Numbered from the stretch's first letter, positions 15,982-25,843 are shown. The stretch is 38,110 nucleotides of DNA from Synechococcus sp. CS-1328 (GCF_025128095.1 NZ_JAHLYT010000063.1:1-38110), one strand, 5' to 3'. Notes: generated by a model not told the origin, from the letters alone. Translations and numbers: made by a program.

Positions 15982-17069
15982 TGCGGGTGCTGGTGGTAAG
16001 CACGCCGGTGGGCTGGCTGGGGAGCGGGCTGGGCGGGGGCGTGGAGCTCACGGCCGCCTCCCTGGTGGCGGGGTTACTGCAGCGCGGCCATGCCGTCACG
16101 GTGCTGGCGGGCGCCCCATCGCAGCTGCCCGCCGGCTGTGACGCGGCTCGCCTCTGGTGCGAAGGCGGTGTCAGCCAGCCCAGCTGGCAGCACTGCGGCC
16201 GCGAGGCCGCCGTGCAGATCCCCGCCGAGGCGCTGCTGGGTCACCTGTGGCGTCGGGCCCTGGCTGAGCAGGCCGGCTTCGATGTGCTGATCAACCTTGG
16301 CTACGACTGGCTTCCTCTCTGGCTGACCCCCCACACCAGCACCCCCCTGGCCCACCTGGTGAGCATGGGCTCCGTGAGCACGGCCATGGACGCTGTGATC
16401 GCCGAGATCGCCCGCAGCCATCCGCAGCACCTGGCCTTTCACACCGCCAGCCAGGCGTCGGATTTCGACCTTGCCGGAGCGCCGCGGCTGGTGGGCAACG
16501 GCTTCGATCTGGACCGCTATCAGTTCCAGCCCAACGCCGATGCGGTGCTGGGCTGGGCCGGCCGGATCGCCCCGGAGAAGGGGCTGGAGGATGCGGCCGC
16601 CGTGGCAGCAAGGCTGCAGCGCCCGCTTTGGATCTGGGGCGTGCGCGAAGACGAGGCCTATGCCCGCTGGGTCGAGGCCTCCGTTCCGACAGGAACACTG
16701 GAGTGGCGGGGGTTCCTGCCCACCGAGCGCCTGCAGCAGGAGCTGGGGCGCTGCGCCGTACTCCTCAACACACCCAAGTGGAACGAGGCCTACGGCAACG
16801 TGGTGGTGGAGGCGATGGCCTGCGGCGTGCCAGTGGCCACCTACGCCCGCGGCGGACCCGGGGAACTGGTGCAGGAGGGGGTGAATGGCTGCCTGGCGCC
16901 ACCAGAGGATCGCGAGGCGCTGGCGGCGGCGGTGGAACGGGCCTGGCAGATCCCCCGCCACCAGCCACGGGCCTGGGCGGAGTGCCACTGCTCACGCTCG
17001 GCGTTCGCGGAGCGGATCGAAGACTGGCTTAACGCCGTGCTGGCCGAGCCCCCCTGCGAAGGGACCTAG
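15981..17069 (+). CDS. GT4-type glycosyltransferase
   Basis: This 362-residue, GT-B fold glycosyltransferase transfers a sugar from a nucleotide donor. The N-terminal acceptor half opens with MRVLVVSTPVGWLGSGLGGG, a Gly-rich loop after the first strand. The donor half has GWAGRIAPEKGLEDA (191-205, with R195 and K200 for the donor phosphates) and the E-x7-E motif E269-AYGNVVV-E277, then GVPVATYARGGPGELVQEG. Length and motifs fit the GT4 family. It starts at ATG 15981, one base into the EamA stop, and is followed by the ArnT-like gene, so an envelope glycan pathway is likely. Donor and acceptor are unknown. Confidence 0.9.
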   Translation: MRVLVVSTPVGWLGSGLGGGVELTAASLVAGLLQRGHAVTVLAGAPSQLPAGCDAARLWCEGGVSQPSWQHCGREAAVQIPAEALLGHLWRRALAEQAGFDVLINLGYDWLPLWLTPHTSTPLAHLVSMGSVSTAMDAVIAEIARSHPQHLAFHTASQASDFDLAGAPRLVGNGFDLDRYQFQPNADAVLGWAGRIAPEKGLEDAAAVAARLQRPLWIWGVREDEAYARWVEASVPTGTLEWRGFLPTERLQQELGRCAVLLNTPKWNEAYGNVVVEAMACGVPVATYARGGPGELVQEGVNGCLAPPEDREALAAAVERAWQIPRHQPRAWAECHCSRSAFAERIEDWLNAVLAEPPCEGT

Positions 17070-17179
17070 GTTCGGCCGATCCGCCCCTGGCCCGTTTGGC
17101 AGACAGCTTCGGCGAGGATCCATCGGCGCAGCGGCTTTCAGCGCGGCCCATCGCAGCGCGACCCATCCCTGCGCGGCGC

Positions 17180-19030
17180 ATGCCCCTGCAGCTCTGGCTG
17201 CCGCTGCTGGCCTGCGGCCTGGTGTTGTTCGTCTGGAGGCTGGGGAGCAGCGGGCTGGTCGATGAAACCCCGCCCCTGTTCGCCGCCTCAGCCCGGGCCA
17301 TGGCTGAGACCGGCGATTGGTTGATCCCGCGGGTGAACGGGTTGCCCCGCTACGACAAGCCGCCCCTGGTGTACTGGCTGATGGGGCTGGGCTACCTGCT
17401 GCCGGGCCAGGGGCTGTGGAATCCGCTCGGCACCTGGGCGGCGCGATTGCCCTCGGCGCTCAGCAGCCTCGGCGTGATGTTTCTGTTGGCCGACACGCTC
17501 TGGCGCTGGCCGCAGTGCCCTTGGCCGTCCGGAGTCCACAAACCGGGGGACGCTGGCTCCACGGCCCAAGAGCCCCACCCCTCCGAGACCGCCGCCCTCA
17601 CGGCGGCTCTGGCCTTCGCGCTCTCGCCAATGGTGCTGCTCTGGGGTCGCATCGCCGTGAGCGACGCCCTGCTCTGCGCTCTGCTGAGCGCCACCCTGCT
17701 GCTGAGCTGGCGCACCTACGTGGCACCCCGGGGCCCCTGGTGGCTTGCCTGGCTGATGCTCGGCCTGGCTGTGCTCAGCAAGGGCCCGGTGGCGGTGGTG
17801 CTGCTGGGTCTGACCCTGCTGGGTTTCGGCTGGCTGCAGGGCGATCTGGCCGGGCTGTGGCGGCGGCTGCGGCCTCTGCGGGGGCTGACCCTCACGGCTC
17901 TGGTGGCGTTGCCCTGGTACGGGGCCGCCTTGCTGGTGGAAGGCGAGCCGTTCTGGAACAGTTTTTTCGGCTACCACAACCTCCAGCGCTTCACCGTGGT
18001 GGTGAACAATCACCTGCAGCCCTGGTGGTTCTTCCTGCCGGTGCTGGTGGTGGCCAGCCTGCCGGTCACCCCGCTGCTGCTGCTCGGTCTGGTGCGGGGA
18101 GTTGGCCCCCTGCCCTGGAGACGCCGGGCCCAGCCCCTGCCGCCCGGGCAGTCCCTGACCCGCTTCGCCGCCTGCTGGTTGCTGGCGGTGCTGGTGTTCT
18201 TCACGGCGGCCGCCACCAAGTTGCCGAGTTACTGGCTGCCGGCCATCCCCGCCGCCGCCCTGCTGATCGCCCACGCGGCCCAGGCGGGCTGGCAGGGCCG
18301 GGCCCAGCGCCTGGCCTGGGCCGCCAGCCTCGGTCTGACGCTGCTCCTGGCAGGGGTGTTCCTGGCCGGACCGCTGTGGGTACCCGCGATCCACGATCCG
18401 GAACTGCCCACCCTGCCAGCCGAGATCCTGGCCAGCCACCGCCTGCTGATCGCCGCCGCCTGCTTCGCCCTGGCCGCCTCTCTGGCCTGGGTGCTGCGCC
18501 GCCGCCGGCCTCCCATGGCGCTGCTGGCCCTGCAACTGGCGATCCTGCCCTTCGTCCCCTTGGCGATCACGCCGCTGTGGGAGCTGGGCGACCGCCTGCG
18601 GGGGCAACCGGTCCGGCGCATGGCCGAGCTGGTGCGCGCCCTGCCGCAGCCATCCAATCAAGCCCTGCCCGAACCCCTGGCGATGGTGGGGATTCTCAAA
18701 CCGTCGCTGCACTACTACGCCCGCCAGGTGGTGCTCTACGAGGGCCAGTCCCCGGCTGCGCTGCTCAATCTCACCGAGCGGTTGCGCCTCGAGCACCGCG
18801 CCGGCCAGAAGCCCTCCAGTCCGCAGCAGGCACCCACGGTGCTGGTGGTGATCGATCAGGGCACGGCGCGCTTGCCCCACTGGCAAGGGTTGGAACCGCA
18901 GGAGCTAGGCCGCGACGGGCTGTACCGGCTCTGGCGCCTGGAGCGGAGCCAGCTGCAGCGGCGCGCCGCTGAGCTGTATGCGGCGGGGGAGCGCCCCAAC
19001 TGGCAGGAGCCTCGACCGGAGCGCTACTGA
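17180..19030 (+). CDS. ArnT-like GT-C membrane glycosyltransferase (GT83/PMT_2)
   Basis: A 616-residue polytopic membrane protein of the ArnT/PMT_2 group, which moves sugars from polyprenyl-phosphate carriers onto lipids or proteins on the outer face of the membrane. Catalytic-type D28-E29 lies in GSSGLVDETPPLFAASARAM, followed by TGDWLIPRVNGLPRYDKPPL and VYWL, the classical first loop. More than ten hydrophobic segments follow, then a soluble domain after residue about 450. ATG 17180 is chosen because the first membrane helix follows at once. A TTG at 17096 would add 28 Ala/Arg/Pro-rich residues and close the gap to the GT4 gene. The stop lies 25 bases before the palindrome axis. The acceptor is unknown. 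Confidence 0.88.
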   Translation: MPLQLWLPLLACGLVLFVWRLGSSGLVDETPPLFAASARAMAETGDWLIPRVNGLPRYDKPPLVYWLMGLGYLLPGQGLWNPLGTWAARLPSALSSLGVMFLLADTLWRWPQCPWPSGVHKPGDAGSTAQEPHPSETAALTAALAFALSPMVLLWGRIAVSDALLCALLSATLLLSWRTYVAPRGPWWLAWLMLGLAVLSKGPVAVVLLGLTLLGFGWLQGDLAGLWRRLRPLRGLTLTALVALPWYGAALLVEGEPFWNSFFGYHNLQRFTVVVNNHLQPWWFFLPVLVVASLPVTPLLLLGLVRGVGPLPWRRRAQPLPPGQSLTRFAACWLLAVLVFFTAAATKLPSYWLPAIPAAALLIAHAAQAGWQGRAQRLAWAASLGLTLLLAGVFLAGPLWVPAIHDPELPTLPAEILASHRLLIAAACFALAASLAWVLRRRRPPMALLALQLAILPFVPLAITPLWELGDRLRGQPVRRMAELVRALPQPSNQALPEPLAMVGILKPSLHYYARQVVLYEGQSPAALLNLTERLRLEHRAGQKPSSPQQAPTVLVVIDQGTARLPHWQGLEPQELGRDGLYRLWRLERSQLQRRAAELYAAGERPNWQEPRPERY

Positions 19031-19080
19031 CCGGGTCCAGAGGCGACCGCAGCGGCCGCTGCGGTCGCCTCTGGACCCGG
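19031..19080. other. Palindrome axis: 50-base intergenic fold-back between the two ArnT stop codons
   Basis: Between the TGA of the left copy and the TCA of the right copy are 50 bases that are self-complementary with the axis at GCGG|CCGC. No loop and no T-run are present, so it is not an ordinary intrinsic terminator as written. The native sequence downstream of the ArnT-like gene may have a hairpin here that promoted fold-back (inference). Confidence 0.8.
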
Positions 19081-20931
19081 TCAGTAGCGCTCCGGTCGAG
19101 GCTCCTGCCAGTTGGGGCGCTCCCCCGCCGCATACAGCTCAGCGGCGCGCCGCTGCAGCTGGCTCCGCTCCAGGCGCCAGAGCCGGTACAGCCCGTCGCG
19201 GCCTAGCTCCTGCGGTTCCAACCCTTGCCAGTGGGGCAAGCGCGCCGTGCCCTGATCGATCACCACCAGCACCGTGGGTGCCTGCTGCGGACTGGAGGGC
19301 TTCTGGCCGGCGCGGTGCTCGAGGCGCAACCGCTCGGTGAGATTGAGCAGCGCAGCCGGGGACTGGCCCTCGTAGAGCACCACCTGGCGGGCGTAGTAGT
19401 GCAGCGACGGTTTGAGAATCCCCACCATCGCCAGGGGTTCGGGCAGGGCTTGATTGGATGGCTGCGGCAGGGCGCGCACCAGCTCGGCCATGCGCCGGAC
19501 CGGTTGCCCCCGCAGGCGGTCGCCCAGCTCCCACAGCGGCGTGATCGCCAAGGGGACGAAGGGCAGGATCGCCAGTTGCAGGGCCAGCAGCGCCATGGGA
19601 GGCCGGCGGCGGCGCAGCACCCAGGCCAGAGAGGCGGCCAGGGCGAAGCAGGCGGCGGCGATCAGCAGGCGGTGGCTGGCCAGGATCTCGGCTGGCAGGG
19701 TGGGCAGTTCCGGATCGTGGATCGCGGGTACCCACAGCGGTCCGGCCAGGAACACCCCTGCCAGGAGCAGCGTCAGACCGAGGCTGGCGGCCCAGGCCAG
19801 GCGCTGGGCCCGGCCCTGCCAGCCCGCCTGGGCCGCGTGGGCGATCAGCAGGGCGGCGGCGGGGATGGCCGGCAGCCAGTAACTCGGCAACTTGGTGGCG
19901 GCCGCCGTGAAGAACACCAGCACCGCCAGCAACCAGCAGGCGGCGAAGCGGGTCAGGGACTGCCCGGGCGGCAGGGGCTGGGCCCGGCGTCTCCAGGGCA
20001 GGGGGCCAACTCCCCGCACCAGACCGAGCAGCAGCAGCGGGGTGACCGGCAGGCTGGCCACCACCAGCACCGGCAGGAAGAACCACCAGGGCTGCAGGTG
20101 ATTGTTCACCACCACGGTGAAGCGCTGGAGGTTGTGGTAGCCGAAAAAACTGTTCCAGAACGGCTCGCCTTCCACCAGCAAGGCGGCCCCGTACCAGGGC
20201 AACGCCACCAGAGCCGTGAGGGTCAGCCCCCGCAGAGGCCGCAGCCGCCGCCACAGCCCGGCCAGATCGCCCTGCAGCCAGCCGAAACCCAGCAGGGTCA
20301 GACCCAGCAGCACCACCGCCACCGGGCCCTTGCTGAGCACAGCCAGGCCGAGCATCAGCCAGGCAAGCCACCAGGGGCCCCGGGGTGCCACGTAGGTGCG
20401 CCAGCTCAGCAGCAGGGTGGCGCTCAGCAGAGCGCAGAGCAGGGCGTCGCTCACGGCGATGCGACCCCAGAGCAGCACCATTGGCGAGAGCGCGAAGGCC
20501 AGAGCCGCCGTGAGGGCGGCGGTCTCGGAGGGGTGGGGCTCTTGGGCCGTGGAGCCAGCGTCCCCCGGTTTGTGGACTCCGGACGGCCAAGGGCACTGCG
20601 GCCAGCGCCAGAGCGTGTCGGCCAACAGAAACATCACGCCGAGGCTGCTGAGCGCCGAGGGCAATCGCGCCGCCCAGGTGCCGAGCGGATTCCACAGCCC
20701 CTGGCCCGGCAGCAGGTAGCCCAGCCCCATCAGCCAGTACACCAGGGGCGGCTTGTCGTAGCGGGGCAACCCGTTCACCCGCGGGATCAACCAATCGCCG
20801 GTCTCAGCCATGGCCCGGGCTGAGGCGGCGAACAGGGGCGGGGTTTCATCGACCAGCCCGCTGCTCCCCAGCCTCCAGACGAACAACACCAGGCCGCAGG
20901 CCAGCAGCGGCAGCCAGAGCTGCAGGGGCAT
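19081..20931 (-). CDS. ArnT-like GT-C glycosyltransferase, right-arm copy
   Basis: The translation is identical to the 17180-19030 gene, 616 residues on the opposite strand. It has the DE catalytic pair in the first periplasmic loop, many membrane helices and a soluble C-terminal domain. Its start is ATG at 20931, with TTG 21015 as the longer alternative. Its 3' end faces the left-arm copy tail to tail across 50 bases. Confidence 0.85.
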   Translation of the reverse strand: MPLQLWLPLLACGLVLFVWRLGSSGLVDETPPLFAASARAMAETGDWLIPRVNGLPRYDKPPLVYWLMGLGYLLPGQGLWNPLGTWAARLPSALSSLGVMFLLADTLWRWPQCPWPSGVHKPGDAGSTAQEPHPSETAALTAALAFALSPMVLLWGRIAVSDALLCALLSATLLLSWRTYVAPRGPWWLAWLMLGLAVLSKGPVAVVLLGLTLLGFGWLQGDLAGLWRRLRPLRGLTLTALVALPWYGAALLVEGEPFWNSFFGYHNLQRFTVVVNNHLQPWWFFLPVLVVASLPVTPLLLLGLVRGVGPLPWRRRAQPLPPGQSLTRFAACWLLAVLVFFTAAATKLPSYWLPAIPAAALLIAHAAQAGWQGRAQRLAWAASLGLTLLLAGVFLAGPLWVPAIHDPELPTLPAEILASHRLLIAAACFALAASLAWVLRRRRPPMALLALQLAILPFVPLAITPLWELGDRLRGQPVRRMAELVRALPQPSNQALPEPLAMVGILKPSLHYYARQVVLYEGQSPAALLNLTERLRLEHRAGQKPSSPQQAPTVLVVIDQGTARLPHWQGLEPQELGRDGLYRLWRLERSQLQRRAAELYAAGERPNWQEPRPERY

Positions 20932-21041
20932 GCGCCGCGCAGGGATGGGTCGCGCTGCGATGGGCCGCGCTGAAAGCCGCTGCGCCGATGGATCCTCGCC
21001 GAAGCTGTCTGCCAAACGGGCCAGGGGCGGATCGGCCGAAC

Positions 21042-22130
21042 CTAGGTCCCTTCGCAGGGGGGCTCGGCCAGCACGGCGTTAAGCCAGTCTTCGATCCGCT
21101 CCGCGAACGCCGAGCGTGAGCAGTGGCACTCCGCCCAGGCCCGTGGCTGGTGGCGGGGGATCTGCCAGGCCCGTTCCACCGCCGCCGCCAGCGCCTCGCG
21201 ATCCTCTGGTGGCGCCAGGCAGCCATTCACCCCCTCCTGCACCAGTTCCCCGGGTCCGCCGCGGGCGTAGGTGGCCACTGGCACGCCGCAGGCCATCGCC
21301 TCCACCACCACGTTGCCGTAGGCCTCGTTCCACTTGGGTGTGTTGAGGAGTACGGCGCAGCGCCCCAGCTCCTGCTGCAGGCGCTCGGTGGGCAGGAACC
21401 CCCGCCACTCCAGTGTTCCTGTCGGAACGGAGGCCTCGACCCAGCGGGCATAGGCCTCGTCTTCGCGCACGCCCCAGATCCAAAGCGGGCGCTGCAGCCT
21501 TGCTGCCACGGCGGCCGCATCCTCCAGCCCCTTCTCCGGGGCGATCCGGCCGGCCCAGCCCAGCACCGCATCGGCGTTGGGCTGGAACTGATAGCGGTCC
21601 AGATCGAAGCCGTTGCCCACCAGCCGCGGCGCTCCGGCAAGGTCGAAATCCGACGCCTGGCTGGCGGTGTGAAAGGCCAGGTGCTGCGGATGGCTGCGGG
21701 CGATCTCGGCGATCACAGCGTCCATGGCCGTGCTCACGGAGCCCATGCTCACCAGGTGGGCCAGGGGGGTGCTGGTGTGGGGGGTCAGCCAGAGAGGAAG
21801 CCAGTCGTAGCCAAGGTTGATCAGCACATCGAAGCCGGCCTGCTCAGCCAGGGCCCGACGCCACAGGTGACCCAGCAGCGCCTCGGCGGGGATCTGCACG
21901 GCGGCCTCGCGGCCGCAGTGCTGCCAGCTGGGCTGGCTGACACCGCCTTCGCACCAGAGGCGAGCCGCGTCACAGCCGGCGGGCAGCTGCGATGGGGCGC
22001 CCGCCAGCACCGTGACGGCATGGCCGCGCTGCAGTAACCCCGCCACCAGGGAGGCGGCCGTGAGCTCCACGCCCCCGCCCAGCCCGCTCCCCAGCCAGCC
22101 CACCGGCGTGCTTACCACCAGCACCCGCAT
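21042..22130 (-). CDS. GT4-type glycosyltransferase, right-arm copy
   Basis: Same 362-residue GT-B protein as 15981-17069, with the AGRIAPEKG donor loop and the E-x7-E motif (E269, E277). It is coupled to the transporter upstream by the TGATG overlap at 22132-22128. Confidence 0.87.
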   Translation of the reverse strand: MRVLVVSTPVGWLGSGLGGGVELTAASLVAGLLQRGHAVTVLAGAPSQLPAGCDAARLWCEGGVSQPSWQHCGREAAVQIPAEALLGHLWRRALAEQAGFDVLINLGYDWLPLWLTPHTSTPLAHLVSMGSVSTAMDAVIAEIARSHPQHLAFHTASQASDFDLAGAPRLVGNGFDLDRYQFQPNADAVLGWAGRIAPEKGLEDAAAVAARLQRPLWIWGVREDEAYARWVEASVPTGTLEWRGFLPTERLQQELGRCAVLLNTPKWNEAYGNVVVEAMACGVPVATYARGGPGELVQEGVNGCLAPPEDREALAAAVERAWQIPRHQPRAWAECHCSRSAFAERIEDWLNAVLAEPPCEGT

Positions 22131-23122
22131 CAGCTCAGCTCCGAAGGGGCCGCCGTCACCGGTGCGGCAAGGGTGCCGTCCTGCCAGAGCACCTGGCGGC
22201 GATGGATCAGAACAACGGAGACCAGGGCCAGTGCCGTCCCGAGCCACTGCAGGGGCTGCAGCGATTCCTGAAGAAACAACACTCCGCAGAGCAGGGCGAA
22301 CACCGGGGTCAGAAAGGTGAGTGCAGTGAAGCCGGTGAGATCGCCGCTGCTGGCGAACCAGAAAAACAATCCATAGGCCAGGGCACTGCCGAACAGGCTG
22401 GCGTAAGCCATCAGTCCCCACTGCACCGCGTCCCAGTCCGGGCCGCTGGCCGGATCGAGCAGCACGGCCACCAGCAGGGGCAGGCCCCCCAGCAGCATGT
22501 GCCAGCCCGTCACCGCCACCGGATCACTGCGGCGGGTGGCATAGCGGCAGAGCACCGTGCCCACCGCCATTGCCGCTGCGGCCCCCAGCATCCAGAGCTC
22601 CCCGTGGCTCCAGGGTCTCACTCCGAGGGCGGCTGGACCCTCCAGCCACCAGTGGCGCAGCACGGCCGCCGGCAGGCCGAGGCAGAGGATGCCCACCAGC
22701 CCAAGCAACAACCCCAACCAACCCACCGGATTGATCGCCTCGGCGAACAGCGCGCGGGCCAGCAACGCCACCAGCAAAGGCTGGGAATCAATCAGCACCG
22801 ACCCCAGGCCGGCGCCCGTGCCCCCCAATCCCTGGGCCAGCAGCCCCTGAAACAGCGCACCATCCACCAGGGCAAACAACAGCAGCCAGGGGCGATCGAC
22901 CGGATCGACCCGCAGGGAGCGGCCCAGGAGCTGGGCGGCAAGCAGCAGCACCAGCCCCGCCGGCAGCAGGCGCAGACAGGCCAGGGTGAGGGGGGAGGCG
23001 TCCTCCAGCAGGGGCTTCATTGCCGCCATGGCCGTGCCCCAGAGAGCGAACGGCAGCACCATCAGCACCCCACGCCATGGGGCCAAGCCGGGGCTGACAA
23101 GCGCGGAACCTGCGTTGGGCAT
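22130..23122 (-). CDS. EamA-family transporter, right-arm copy
   Basis: Same 330-residue ten-helix DMT protein as 14989-15981. ATG at 23122 has AAGGAG 16 bases upstream (23144-23139). It diverges from the sppA copy at 23175. Confidence 0.85.
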   Translation of the reverse strand: MPNAGSALVSPGLAPWRGVLMVLPFALWGTAMAAMKPLLEDASPLTLACLRLLPAGLVLLLAAQLLGRSLRVDPVDRPWLLLFALVDGALFQGLLAQGLGGTGAGLGSVLIDSQPLLVALLARALFAEAINPVGWLGLLLGLVGILCLGLPAAVLRHWWLEGPAALGVRPWSHGELWMLGAAAAMAVGTVLCRYATRRSDPVAVTGWHMLLGGLPLLVAVLLDPASGPDWDAVQWGLMAYASLFGSALAYGLFFWFASSGDLTGFTALTFLTPVFALLCGVLFLQESLQPLQWLGTALALVSVVLIHRRQVLWQDGTLAAPVTAAPSELS

Positions 23123-23138
23123 CGGGCACGCCAGAGGT

Positions 23139-23144
23139 CTCCTT
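23139..23144 (-). promoter_or_regulatory. AAGGAG ribosome-binding site, right-arm copy
   Basis: Mirror of 14967-14972: AAGGAG on the minus strand, 16 bases before the EamA ATG and 9 before an out-of-frame GTG. Confidence 0.4.
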
Positions 23145-23174
23145 TTTAAGATCCCCGCACTACACACCGCTCAG

Positions 23175-23987
23175 ATGGTCTGGCCCTGGCGCCGCAAAGC
23201 ACGTCGCACCATGGCACGCATCGCCATCGAGGGGCCGATCGCTGGGGCCACCCGCCAGCGGGTCCTGAAGGCCCTGCGGCAAGTGGAGGAGCGCGAATGC
23301 CCGGCGCTGCTGCTCCGGATCGACAGCCCCGGTGGCACCGTGGGCGACAGCCAGGAGATCCATGCCGCGATCCGGCGCCTGCGCGACAAGGGATGCCGGG
23401 TGGTGGCCAGTTTCGGCAACATCTCCGCCTCGGGCGGGGTCTATGTGGGCGTCGCTGCCGAGTCGATCGTGGCCAACCCCGGCACGATCACCGGTTCGAT
23501 CGGTGTGATCCTGCGAGGCAACAACCTCTCCCGCCTGCTGGAACGGATCGGGATCCAGTTCGAGACCGTCAAGAGCGGCCTGTACAAGGACATCCTCTCG
23601 CCGGATCGGGCCCTCACGGAGCCCGAACGCCAGCTGCTGCAGGAGTTGATCGACTCCAGCTACGGCCAGTTCGTGGCCGCCGTGGCTGAAGGGCGCGGCC
23701 TCAGCGAGGAGGTGGTGCGCAGCTTCGCCGACGGCCGGGTCTTCACCGGCGCCCAGGCCCTGGCCCTCGGGCTGGTGGATGCCCTGGGCGATGAAGAAGT
23801 GGCCCGGATCAAGGCCGCCGAGCTGGCGGATCTGGATCCGCAGAAGACCCGCCCGATCACCTTCGGCAAGCCGCCCAAGGGCCTGGCCAGCCTGATTCCG
23901 GGCCGGGCCCTGCTGCAGCGCCTCGGTGAGCTGGTGAGCCTCGAGCTGGCCTGGAGCGGCCAACCCCTGTGGCTGTATCGCCCATGA
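23175..23987 (+). CDS. sppA: SppA-like S49 peptidase, right-arm copy
   Basis: Same 270-residue Ser-Lys peptidase as 14124-14936 (S86 in ASGGVY, K138 in GLYKD). ATG 23175; its TGA overlaps the aroH ATG at 23984. Confidence 0.9.
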   Translation: MVWPWRRKARRTMARIAIEGPIAGATRQRVLKALRQVEERECPALLLRIDSPGGTVGDSQEIHAAIRRLRDKGCRVVASFGNISASGGVYVGVAAESIVANPGTITGSIGVILRGNNLSRLLERIGIQFETVKSGLYKDILSPDRALTEPERQLLQELIDSSYGQFVAAVAEGRGLSEEVVRSFADGRVFTGAQALALGLVDALGDEEVARIKAAELADLDPQKTRPITFGKPPKGLASLIPGRALLQRLGELVSLELAWSGQPLWLYRP

Positions 23988-24367
23988 CGGCAGCCGTGCA
24001 ACTGCGGGCCCTGCGCGGCGCCACCACCGCCACCGCCAACAGCGCCGAGGCCATCGCTGCGGCCGTGATCGAGCTGATCGATGCCCTGGTGGAGCACAAC
24101 CGCCTGGAGGGCTCCAACGTGCTCTCGATCACCTTCTCGGTGACATCCGACCTCGACGCCTGTTTCCCCGCCGCCTATGCCCGTCGGCGCCAGGGCTGGG
24201 AGCATGTGGCCCTGCTGGATTGCCAGCAGATGGCTGTGCGTGGCGATCTGCCGCTCTGCATCCGCCTGCTGGCCCACGCCTGGATGGATGCCTCTCTGGC
24301 ACCGGTGCACCCCTACCTGCGCGAGGCGGTCCGGCTGCGACCCGACCGGGTGGTCGGGGCCGTGTGA
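23984..24367 (+). CDS. aroH: AroH-type chorismate mutase, right-arm copy
   Basis: Same 127-residue enzyme as 13744-14127, including the D79/Q82 active-site arrangement in LLDCQQM. Start ATG 23984. Between its stop and the DUF2808 start are 107 bases in which I see no clear signal. Confidence 0.91.
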   Translation: MTAAVQLRALRGATTATANSAEAIAAAVIELIDALVEHNRLEGSNVLSITFSVTSDLDACFPAAYARRRQGWEHVALLDCQQMAVRGDLPLCIRLLAHAWMDASLAPVHPYLREAVRLRPDRVVGAV

Positions 24368-24474
24368 GTTGCATTCGGTCACAGCTTCCACCTCCGTCGC
24401 CGACCACCGCAGTGGCCGCGCGCCGATCGGCTCTGCCGAGAATCAGACCATCTCACCCACACCCCACTCCCTCC

Positions 24475-25188
24475 ATGTCTCGTCCTCGGAGCCTCCTGGC
24501 CCTGGCGGCTTCCGCCGGCCGCGCCCTCGATCGCTTGCCCTTGCGCCGCTCACGTCGCGGCGCCCTGCCTCTGCCCGCTCCCCTCACTGCCGCCGCTGCG
24601 GGCCGGTCGGTCCTGGGCAGATCTGTGTTGGCCGGCCTGGCGCTGGGAGGATTGGCCCTCGGGGGGGTGCTGAGCGCCGTTCTGGCCCCGCAGCTGCCGG
24701 CCCTGGCCCAGGGAACCCCGAGCCTGATGGAGTTCCGTTGGGAGAACAACCGCGATTACCGCAAGCTCTACTACTTCATCACCGACACCCATCGCCTCAA
24801 GCGCTCTGAGTACTACCTGCTGCTGCGGCCCAAGGACCGCAAGACAGCGATCCTGAAGCTGAGCATCTCAATTCCGGAGAGCTTCGACGTCAAGTTTGAT
24901 CCCAAGCGCATCAAACTCTGCGAGATGAAGGAGGGCGGCATGCTCTCGCGCACCCGCTGCGAGAAGCAGATCCCTGCCACGATTGAGATCTCCGAGAACG
25001 GCAAAGCGATTGAGATCTTCCCGGACACCCCCGTTTCCGATCAGGGCACGATCGGGGTGTACATGAACATCTTCAATCCCTACAACATCGGCATGTATCA
25101 GTTCAACGCCCTTGCCCAGGCGCCTGGGGACGTGCCGATCTCGGGGTACCTCGGCAGCTGGCTGATCCAGATCGACCCCACCAACTGA
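24475..25188 (+). CDS. DUF2808 exported protein, right-arm copy
   Basis: Same 237-residue protein as 12923-13636: a long basic leader, a hydrophobic core, a cleavage site after LPALA, and a mature domain with one Cys pair. Start ATG 24475. Confidence 0.82.
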   Translation: MSRPRSLLALAASAGRALDRLPLRRSRRGALPLPAPLTAAAAGRSVLGRSVLAGLALGGLALGGVLSAVLAPQLPALAQGTPSLMEFRWENNRDYRKLYYFITDTHRLKRSEYYLLLRPKDRKTAILKLSISIPESFDVKFDPKRIKLCEMKEGGMLSRTRCEKQIPATIEISENGKAIEIFPDTPVSDQGTIGVYMNIFNPYNIGMYQFNALAQAPGDVPISGYLGSWLIQIDPTN

Positions 25189-25263
25189 GGCCAGGGGCAG
25201 GGGGCTCGAGGCCGTTTGATAAGTTGGCGGATCGACGTGATCCAGAGGAGCTGATCGGCTGCC

Positions 25264-25401
25264 ATGACCAAGCGCACTCTCGAAGGCACCAGCCGTAAGC
25301 GCAAGCGGGTCTCCGGCTTCCGGGTGCGGATGCGCAGCCACACCGGCCGCCGTGTGATCCGCACCCGCCGCCGCCGCGGCCGCGCCCGTCTGGCGGTCTG
25401 A
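25264..25401 (+). CDS. rpmH: 50S ribosomal protein L34, right-arm copy
   Basis: Same 45-residue L34 as 12710-12847. The GAGGAG stretch about 14 bases upstream of ATG 25264 and a GATAAG-like element further up are readable on this strand. Confidence 0.95.
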   Translation: MTKRTLEGTSRKRKRVSGFRVRMRSHTGRRVIRTRRRRGRARLAV

Positions 25402-25435
25402 TCCCGGCCCGCGCCGGCTGTTTCAACCCCCCCGG

Positions 25436-25843
25436 ATGGCCCTGCCCTGCCAGCACCGCCTCAAAGGGCACCGCGCCTTCGATCTCCTGTACCAGAAGGG
25501 CCGCAAAATTCATGGCCCTTTTTTGTTGCTTCGCCTGATCGAAGCCAGGCCGGAGTTGCTGCCCCTTCCCCAGCGGCTCCAGCCCGCTTCTGCCTGGCGC
25601 TGCGGAATTGTGGTGAGCAGCAAGGTCAGCAAGCGGGCCGTGCGGCGCAATCGCATCCGGCGTCTGCTGCATGGCCAGCTGCTGAACGCCCTCGCAGCTG
25701 CCCCACCTGCAGTGGCATCCCCGGGGCTGCAGCGCAACCTCTGGCTGCTGCTCAGCGTCAAGCCGGGCAGCGCTGAGCGGCCGGGGGAGCTCCTGCTGGG
25801 AGAATGCCGTGAGCTGTTGCTGAAGGCAGGCCTCATCGCATGA
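25436..25843 (+). CDS. rnpA: Ribonuclease P protein component, right-arm copy
   Basis: Same 135-residue RnpA as 12268-12675, with the SKRAVRRNRIRRLL signature. ATG 25436 lies 34 bases after the rpmH stop. Confidence 0.93.
   Translation: MALPCQHRLKGHRAFDLLYQKGRKIHGPFLLLRLIEARPELLPLPQRLQPASAWRCGIVVSSKVSKRAVRRNRIRRLLHGQLLNALAAAPPAVASPGLQRNLWLLLSVKPGSAERPGELLLGECRELLLKAGLIA

Noticed and set aside
17288..18886. 532-residue minus-strand frame opposite the ArnT-like gene
   Set aside because: Gln/Gly/Arg-rich translation without membrane segments or motifs; the plus strand encodes a clear GT-C enzyme.
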